NCBI RefSeq assembly: GCF_016756745.1
Contig: NZ_JAESIH010000059.1
Location: 66,149-130,148 of the forward strand
From: Aminivibrio sp.
Lineage (GTDB): Bacteria > Synergistota > Synergistia > Synergistales > Aminobacteriaceae
Reading direction: 5' to 3'
Length of the DNA: 64,000 nt
In this document: positions 58,651 through 64,000 of the stretch, piece by piece
Position numbering within the stretch: position 1 is the first letter of the stretch
Layout: each line of letters begins with the position of its first letter
The notes under the pieces: generated by a model
The model's input: only the letters and a program-made list of their open reading frames with translations
Databases searched by the model: none
Told to the model about the DNA's origin: nothing
Made by a program: the position numbers and the translations under genes

Positions 58651-60590
58651 TGGAAATGATGGGAATGTCCCTTATCGGCCCCCGGCAGGAGATTGAGGCC
58701 TTGGCGGCGGAGCTCCTCACTTTGGGAAACTTCGAGCCCGTTCCTCTGGAATTCGCCCTGGAACGGCGCCCCGCATCCCTCTCTTCGGGAGGGGCGCGGA
58801 TTTCCACCTTCCAGAAGAACCCCTACGACGAGCTCCTGGAGAAGCTGAACTACGTCTGGAGGGAAGCGGGAGCGGAATTTCCCGCCGAACAGGCCTGCAG
58901 CCGGGACGTTCCGTCCCTTTCCTGGGAGGAGTGTTCCCAACAGGTGCTCGACGTGGCCAAAAAAATCGACATCTGGAAGAAACGAGCCGAAGACCTGGAG
59001 GAAGAGCGGGAAAAACTCATGGCAGCGGGGGCCTTCCTCGACGCCCTGGCCTCGGCGGACCGGGACGTGGAGGAGACACTGAAGACCCGGTATCTTTCCA
59101 TCACCTTCGGGCGCCTGAACGTGGAAAACTATAAAAAACTCGAGGAGATGTCCGCCGTCATGCCCCTGCTGGTCTTTCCCGTGGTGGCCGAAAAAGGGTA
59201 TGTGCTCGTCATCATCTTCTGCTCCCGGGACTACCTGGAGGAAGCGGAGAAAATTTTCCGCACGGTCTATCTGAAGGAATACAGGCTCGGCGACCTCTTC
59301 GAGGGTGCGGGGGCAAACCTCAGGGAACGGCTTCGGGAGCGGCAGTTCGACTCGGAGAGGGCCATCCGGGCCCTGCAGGAGGCTCCCCGGAATTACCTGG
59401 GACGCCGAAGGAAGGAACTGGAGCGGCTCTACTGCACCGTCTACTCCCTCCAGCGGGTCTATGCCCTCTGTCAGAAGCGGGGGGAGATGAGCGACATCTT
59501 CGTCCTGTCGGGGGTCATCCCCGCCCCGACGCTGGACAGGGTGGCGGAGCAGGTGGAACGGCTGGGCCCCAACACCCTGCTGCTCACGGAAAAGGGAACG
59601 GAGCTGGAAAAGAGGGGCAGACAGCTCCCCACCTTGCTGAAGAACAACTTCCTCGTCCGCACCTTCCAGGAGATCGTGGCCCTCTACAGCCTCCCCTCCT
59701 ACGGGGAAACGGACCCGACCCTCATAGTGGCGCTGAGCTTCTGCCTCTTTTTCGGCTTCATGTTCGGCGACGTGGGGCACGGCTTTCTTCTCGCCGCAGG
59801 GGCATGGTGGCTGGCCCGGAAGGGGATACTCAAAAAAACCTTCGCATCGGTGATCCAGATCGCAGGGGTGTACGCCATGGCCTTCGGCTTTCTCTACGGG
59901 AGCGTCTTCGGCTCCGAGGAGATTCTGCCCTCCCTGTGGACATCCCCCATGCACGGCATCTCCGACCTGATACAGACCTCCCTCTTCGTGGGAGTGGTCT
60001 TCCTGAGCATGGGGATCATCATCAACATTCTGGCCCTGAAGCGGGAAGGACGGACGGGAAAGATGCTCTTCGACAGCGAGGGAGTGGCCGGCCTGCTTTT
60101 CTACTGGACCGCCGCCGTAACGGCCGTCATCGCCTTTACGTCAGACCGGGGGGCCCCGAAACCGCTTCTGATAGTCCTCGGGCTGCTTTTCCTGGTGATT
60201 CTCTTCAGCTCGATACTGGAGCGGCTCTTTTTCGGCCCCCAGGAGAAGGACGAGGGCGGTGTGGTCCACACCTTCACGGTGTTTCACGACCTGCTCTCCT
60301 TCCTGAGCAACACAGCCTCCTTCGTGCGGCTGGCAGCCTTCGCCCTGAACCACGCGGGACTGTCGGCGGCGGTGTTCATGCTCAGCGACATGGTCCACAG
60401 CCTCCCCGGGGGAGCACTCTTCCGGGCGGCGATCCTGGTGCTGGGCAACATTGTCATCGTGGGGCTCGAGGGACTTATCGTCTTCATCCAGACCCTGAGG
60501 CTCGAGTATTACGAGTTCTTCAGCAAGTTCTACCACGGCGGCGGCCGTCCCTTCGCCCCCGTGACCTGGAATGAGAAAAAACAAGATTAG
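58641..60590 (+). CDS. V-type ATPase subunit I (a-type)
   Basis: A 649-residue protein. A soluble N-terminal arm of about 350 residues contains a coiled coil (VAKKIDIWKKRAEDLEEERE). The C-terminal half has about eight transmembrane helices, starting at FGFMFGDVGHGFLLAAGAWW (the family signature). FVRLAAFALNHAGLSAAVFM carries the Arg that faces the rotor ring. It forms the stator ion half-channels. The GTG start overlaps subunit C. Confidence 0.92.
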   Translation: MAVVEMMGMSLIGPRQEIEALAAELLTLGNFEPVPLEFALERRPASLSSGGARISTFQKNPYDELLEKLNYVWREAGAEFPAEQACSRDVPSLSWEECSQQVLDVAKKIDIWKKRAEDLEEEREKLMAAGAFLDALASADRDVEETLKTRYLSITFGRLNVENYKKLEEMSAVMPLLVFPVVAEKGYVLVIIFCSRDYLEEAEKIFRTVYLKEYRLGDLFEGAGANLRERLRERQFDSERAIRALQEAPRNYLGRRRKELERLYCTVYSLQRVYALCQKRGEMSDIFVLSGVIPAPTLDRVAEQVERLGPNTLLLTEKGTELEKRGRQLPTLLKNNFLVRTFQEIVALYSLPSYGETDPTLIVALSFCLFFGFMFGDVGHGFLLAAGAWWLARKGILKKTFASVIQIAGVYAMAFGFLYGSVFGSEEILPSLWTSPMHGISDLIQTSLFVGVVFLSMGIIINILALKREGRTGKMLFDSEGVAGLLFYWTAAVTAVIAFTSDRGAPKPLLIVLGLLFLVILFSSILERLFFGPQEKDEGGVVHTFTVFHDLLSFLSNTASFVRLAAFALNHAGLSAAVFMLSDMVHSLPGGALFRAAILVLGNIVIVGLEGLIVFIQTLRLEYYEFFSKFYHGGGRPFAPVTWNEKKQD

Positions 60591-60612
60591 ACTATCGAGG
60601 AGGTACTATTTC

Positions 60613-61026
60613 ATGAGCGGACTTGCACTTATTGCAGGAGGAGCGGCGTTCACCTGCGCTGCCGGATTTTACCTTCGGGGGCGGACGGTGCGCTCTCCCC
60701 GGGCTGTCCTTGGAGGGGTCCTTGCCCTCCTGACGATTCTTCTCGCGGCGGGACTCATGATGACCCTGCTATCCTCGCCCTCGGCTGCGGCGGAGACAAA
60801 CGCCGCTTCCGCCGCATCGGGGCTTGGGTTCCTCGGCGCCAGCCTCGCCACCGGACTGGCCTGCCTGGGTGCGGGCATCGCCGTGGCCGTAGTGGGCGCC
60901 GCCGCCCTGGGCGTTGTGGGAGAAAAACCCTCCATGCTTGGAACGACCCTCATCTACCTGGGTCTTGCGGAGGGCATCGCCATCTATGGAGTCATCGTCT
61001 CCCTGCTGATCCTGGGCAAGCTGTAG
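60613..61026 (+). CDS. V-type ATPase proteolipid subunit K, with N-terminal extension
   Basis: A 137-residue protein. The last 75 residues (SGLGFLGASLATGLACLGAG onward to IYLGLAEGIAIYG and VIVSLL) are the proteolipid hairpin with the ion-binding Glu in LAEGIAIYG. Before it lie two more hydrophobic segments (about residues 2-18 and 29-52) not found in the two-helix c-ring type. The result is an apparent four-helix protein whose first hairpin lacks the Glu. Whether it pumps Na+ or H+ cannot be settled by eye. AGGAGG supports ATG 60613. Confidence 0.87.
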   Translation: MSGLALIAGGAAFTCAAGFYLRGRTVRSPRAVLGGVLALLTILLAAGLMMTLLSSPSAAAETNAASAASGLGFLGASLATGLACLGAGIAVAVVGAAALGVVGEKPSMLGTTLIYLGLAEGIAIYGVIVSLLILGKL

Positions 61027-61045
61027 CCCGGAGGCTCCCTGGGAC

Positions 61046-61360
61046 ATGAAGGGATTCCTCATCAGCGACAACCACGACTCCCTGGTGCTGCTCCGCCTGG
61101 CGGGCATTCCGGGCGTGGAGGTCCACGGGCCGGAGGAGACCGCCGCAGCCCTGGAAGACGTGCTGGCGAACAGGCCGGACGTGGGAGTCCTGGTCATCAC
61201 CGAGAAGGCCGCCGCCCAGGTTCCCGCCATGGTAAAGACCCTCCGGGAAAAGGGAGAAACCCCTCTCCTGGTGGAGATACCAGACCGCCACGGCAGCATG
61301 CGGCAGGGCGATTTTCTGATGCGGTACATCCGCGACGCGATTGGAGTGAAGATAGAATGA
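61046..61360 (+). CDS. V-type ATPase subunit F
   Basis: A 104-residue Rossmann-like protein. GFLISDNHDSLVLLRLAGIPG, DVGVLVITEKAA and PLLVEIPDRHG match the rotor-associated F subunit. It binds subunit D at the base of the shaft. Its stop overlaps the subunit E start. Confidence 0.9.
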   Translation: MKGFLISDNHDSLVLLRLAGIPGVEVHGPEETAAALEDVLANRPDVGVLVITEKAAAQVPAMVKTLREKGETPLLVEIPDRHGSMRQGDFLMRYIRDAIGVKIE

Positions 61361-62004
61361 CCGGTTCCATAGCCGGAGACGGCAGGAATTATGAGGTCCG
61401 CAACCCCGAAAAGCTGGTCTCCCTTAAAAATCTGATTCTCAAGAAGGCCGACGACGAGCGGGAAGCTCTCCTGGAATCCGCAAGGCAGGAAGCGGCCTCA
61501 TGGCTGGCGGAGCAGAGCGCTGCCCTGGACCACATGGTGGAGCAGATCCACACAGAGGCGATGAAGCGGGCGGAGGAGATTTCCAAGCGGCAAATTTCCG
61601 GCGCCGAGACGGCCCTGACCAAGGAACGGCTCCGCCTCCAGAACTCCCTCCTCGAAGAGGCGGTAGGGATGCTCCAGAAGGAGCTCACGGCCCTCAGGAT
61701 TCATCCGTCCTACCCTGCGGTCCTCGCGGGTCTGGCCCTCGAGGCGGCGGAAAAGCTCCCCGCCGGTACGGAGGTCAAAATCCAGCTCGCCTCAGAGGAC
61801 GAAGCCCTGGGGGAGCCCCTGGCCGCCCGCCTCCGGGAGAAGCGTCCCGATCTCTCCTTCTCCTTCGACCCCAACCCGGCCCCCATCCTGGGCGGGGTCT
61901 GGCTCTCCGCACCGGACGGATCGTGGCGTTCCCCCGCCGACTGGCGGGAGGTCATCGCCGAAGTGAAGGATTCTCTCGCCGAGCGAATCCTTTCCATCCT
62001 ATGA
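61357..62004 (+). CDS. V-type ATPase subunit E (peripheral stalk)
   Basis: A 215-residue protein. A long N-terminal helix (LILKKADDEREALLESARQE and following) pairs with the H/G subunit. The globular C-terminal domain ends with the family pattern GGVWLSAPDGSW and the closing helix AERILSIL. About ten extra residues precede the usual start. ATGA overlap with subunit F. Confidence 0.88.
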   Translation: MTGSIAGDGRNYEVRNPEKLVSLKNLILKKADDEREALLESARQEAASWLAEQSAALDHMVEQIHTEAMKRAEEISKRQISGAETALTKERLRLQNSLLEEAVGMLQKELTALRIHPSYPAVLAGLALEAAEKLPAGTEVKIQLASEDEALGEPLAARLREKRPDLSFSFDPNPAPILGGVWLSAPDGSWRSPADWREVIAEVKDSLAERILSIL

Positions 62005-62014
62005 GGAGGCGGCC

Positions 62015-63790
62015 ATGAACTCAGGAAAGATCATCACGGTGAACGGCCCCGTGATCAGGGCGACGGGCATGCGGGACTTCACCATGCGGGAGATGGTCAC
62101 CGTAGGGCGCCTTTCCCTGCTGGGGGAGATCATCCGCCTCGAAGGAGAGGACGCCCTCGTCCAGGTCTACGAGGATACGGCGGGCCTCACCGTGGGCGAA
62201 CCGGTGACGGGGTCGGGAAGCCCCCTCTCCATGGCCCTGGGTCCAGGCCTCATGGGCTCCATTTTCGACGGCATCGGCAGGCCCCTGGCCCGCCTTATGG
62301 AGAAGGAAGGAGCCTTCGTGACCCGGGGCGTCTCCGTGCCCCAGATCGACCCCGACCGGACCTGGGAGGTCACCCCCCTGGCCAAGGTGGGGGACATCGT
62401 CACCCCCGGGGCGGTCCTGGCGTCAGTCAAGGAAACACCCCTGGTGGAACATCGTATTCTCGTGCCCGCGGGGCTGGAGGGGGAAATCCTCTCCCTCCTT
62501 CCCGCAGGGTTCCACAGGGCATCGTCGGTGGTGGCGAAGATCCGGGATTCCCGGGGGAAAGAACGGCCCGTTCCCATGATCTCCCGGTGGCCCGTGCGGA
62601 CTCCCCGTCCCGCAGGCGAGCGTCTTCTTCCCGACGAGCCCCTGCTCACCGGCCAGCGGGTCATCGACGGCCTTTTCCCCCTCTCCAAGGGCGGCGTGGC
62701 GGCCATCCCCGGAGGCTTCGGCACGGGAAAGACGGTGACCCAGCACCAGCTCGCCAAGTGGAGCGACGCCCGGATCGTGGTCTATATCGGCTGCGGCGAG
62801 CGGGGCAACGAGATGACCCAGGTGCTCGAGGAATTTCCCGTCCTGGAGGATCCCCGCTCGGGACGCCCCCTCATGGAACGCACCATCCTCATCGCCAACA
62901 CGTCCAACATGCCCGTGGCGGCGCGGGAGGCCTCCATCTACACGGGAATCACCCTGGCGGAGTACTACCGGGACATGGGCTACGACGTGGCCCTTATGGC
63001 AGATTCAACATCCCGGTGGGCGGAGGCCCTGAGGGAGATTTCCGGCCGCCTTGGAGAGATTCCCGCCGAGGAGGGATTTCCCGCCTACCTCCCCACCCGG
63101 ATCGCCGAATTCTACGAGCGGGCGGGAAAGTTCATCACCCTGGGAGGAACCCGGGGCAGCATCTCCATCATCGGCGCCGTCTCCCCTCCGGGCGGCGATT
63201 TCACCGAACCGGTGACCCGGCACACCAAGCGGTTCATCCGGTGCTTCTGGGCCCTGGACCAGCAGCTCGCCCGGTCCCGCCACTTCCCCGCCATCAGCTG
63301 GATCGATTCCTACAGCGAATACGGCGACGAGGTGAAGGACTGGTACGCCGCCAACGTGGACCCTGCGTGGGCGTCCCTGAGGGAGCGGACCCGGGAGATC
63401 CTGGCGGAGGACGACAAGATCCAGCAGATCATCCGCCTCGTGGGCGAGGACGTCCTCCCCGACGACCAGAAGCTTACCGCCCTGACGGCGTCGCTGCTGA
63501 AGAACGGCTACCTGCAGCAGGGGGCCTTCGGTCCTGATTCCTACTGCCCGCCGGAGAAGGGGCTGGCCATTCTCGACCTGTTCCTCGGTTTCCATGAGAA
63601 GGCGGCCGGTCTGTTGAAGCGGGGATGTCCCCTCTCGCTCCTCAAGGGAATGAAGGAACTGGTGGAGCTGACTCACCTGAGGGAGATCCCTGCGGACAGA
63701 AAGGAAGCCTTCGCCGATCTGAAAAAGCGTCTCTTCGAACGGATGGAGACGGTGGACCGGGAGCGCATTGCCCCCGGGAGGGAGGGGTAA
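62015..63790 (+). CDS. atpA: V-type ATP synthase catalytic subunit A
   Basis: A 591-residue catalytic subunit. The P-loop is GGFGTGKTVTQHQLAKW (about residue 231). IGCGERGNEMTQVL holds the arginine-region Glu, and LMADSTSRWAEALREISGRLGEIPAEEGFPAYL is the family signature. A large non-homologous insert typical of V-type A lies around residues 115-195. It hydrolyses or makes ATP with subunit B in the A3B3 head. GAGGAGGCGGCC precedes the ATG. Confidence 0.96.
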   Translation: MNSGKIITVNGPVIRATGMRDFTMREMVTVGRLSLLGEIIRLEGEDALVQVYEDTAGLTVGEPVTGSGSPLSMALGPGLMGSIFDGIGRPLARLMEKEGAFVTRGVSVPQIDPDRTWEVTPLAKVGDIVTPGAVLASVKETPLVEHRILVPAGLEGEILSLLPAGFHRASSVVAKIRDSRGKERPVPMISRWPVRTPRPAGERLLPDEPLLTGQRVIDGLFPLSKGGVAAIPGGFGTGKTVTQHQLAKWSDARIVVYIGCGERGNEMTQVLEEFPVLEDPRSGRPLMERTILIANTSNMPVAAREASIYTGITLAEYYRDMGYDVALMADSTSRWAEALREISGRLGEIPAEEGFPAYLPTRIAEFYERAGKFITLGGTRGSISIIGAVSPPGGDFTEPVTRHTKRFIRCFWALDQQLARSRHFPAISWIDSYSEYGDEVKDWYAANVDPAWASLRERTREILAEDDKIQQIIRLVGEDVLPDDQKLTALTASLLKNGYLQQGAFGPDSYCPPEKGLAILDLFLGFHEKAAGLLKRGCPLSLLKGMKELVELTHLREIPADRKEAFADLKKRLFERMETVDRERIAPGREG

Positions 63791-63792
63791 CC

Positions 63793-64000
63793 ATGGCAAT
63801 TACTGAATACGTAGGCGTGGAGAGGATCTCAGGCCCCTTCCTGCTCCTGTCGGGCATACCCGGCGTGGGCTACGACGAGATCGCGGACGTGCTCTCCCCG
63901 GACGGTGTCGTCCGGAAGGGACGGGTGGTCCTCGTGGACCGGAATTCCACCCTGGTGCAGGTCTTCTCCGGCACGGAGGGTCTGGCCCCTTCCTCCACCG
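63793..64000 (+). CDS. atpB: V-type ATP synthase subunit B (partial)
   Basis: The first 69 codons run off the window edge. The opening ITEYVGVERISGPFLLLSGIPGVGYDEIADVL with the beta-barrel strands that follow is the N-terminal domain of the non-catalytic B subunit. GGGAGGGG precedes the ATG, 2 nt after the subunit A stop. Confidence 0.93.
   Translation, partial: MAITEYVGVERISGPFLLLSGIPGVGYDEIADVLSPDGVVRKGRVVLVDRNSTLVQVFSGTEGLAPSST

Noticed and set aside
1-64000. tRNA and rRNA genes
   Set aside because: I looked for T-loop (GGTTCGAATCC-like) and conserved rRNA segments in the intergenic regions on both strands and recognised none; a covariance-model search would be needed to exclude them.

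Overview
The window is GC-rich and gene-dense. It reads as the chromosome of an anaerobic, amino-acid- and organic-acid-fermenting bacterium, most like a member of the Synergistota (inference). The grounds are a V-type ATPase operon, a rubrerythrin end and an FprA flavodiiron protein, three TRAP transporter loci, many amidohydrolases, M20 and M42 peptidases, kynureninase, and the OrtA/OrtB thiolase of ornithine fermentation. I recognised no tRNA, rRNA, CRISPR array, prophage or transposase.

Layout. 1-5.5 kb: rubrerythrin end, a TVP38-type membrane protein, then a leftward hydantoin/amide cluster (hydantoinase-like enzyme, hydantoin racemase, N-acyl-D-amino-acid deacylase, VOC protein). 5.5-8.4 kb: a rearrangement joint where the 3' part of a TRAP dctM and the 3' part of a tctA lie head to head, both without 5' ends, followed by tctB and a DUF3830 gene. 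8.5-20.8 kb: GntR regulator, alkaline phosphatase, kynureninase, M20 and M42 peptidases, nitrilase, FprA, an RNA methyltransferase and a sodium:solute symporter. 21-39 kb: hexuronate catabolism (uxuA, its GntR regulator, Eda, KDG kinase and a TRAP operon), interleaved with a polysaccharide deacetylase, a GAF-like protein, a chemoreceptor with CheW, a MOSC-FdhD fusion, an M20 peptidase and a lone ZnuA. 39.5-42 kb: a serine operon (serA plus a phosphoglycerate-mutase-type phosphatase) behind a leader peptide with six consecutive Ser codons and a terminator. 42-48.4 kb: a leftward ortA-ortB-TRAP-aminotransferase operon. 48.9-56.4 kb: a GarR-like reductase, a YtcJ-like amidohydrolase, a umuD-like/umuC pair, a hybrid histidine kinase and two gene remnants. 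56.5 kb to the end: a V-type ATPase operon in the order D-H-C-I-K-F-E-A-B, with B cut by the window edge.

Three non-coding signals stand out. First, the serA attenuator. Second, a family of strongly folding intergenic repeats about 57-284 bp long, bounded by a 12-bp terminal inverted repeat (CCTAAATCCGCA / TGCGGATTTAGG), with seven copies plus one solo end. Third, an identical promoter-operator module in front of gntR-uxuA and the distant TRAP operon, which ties the hexuronate genes into one probable regulon.
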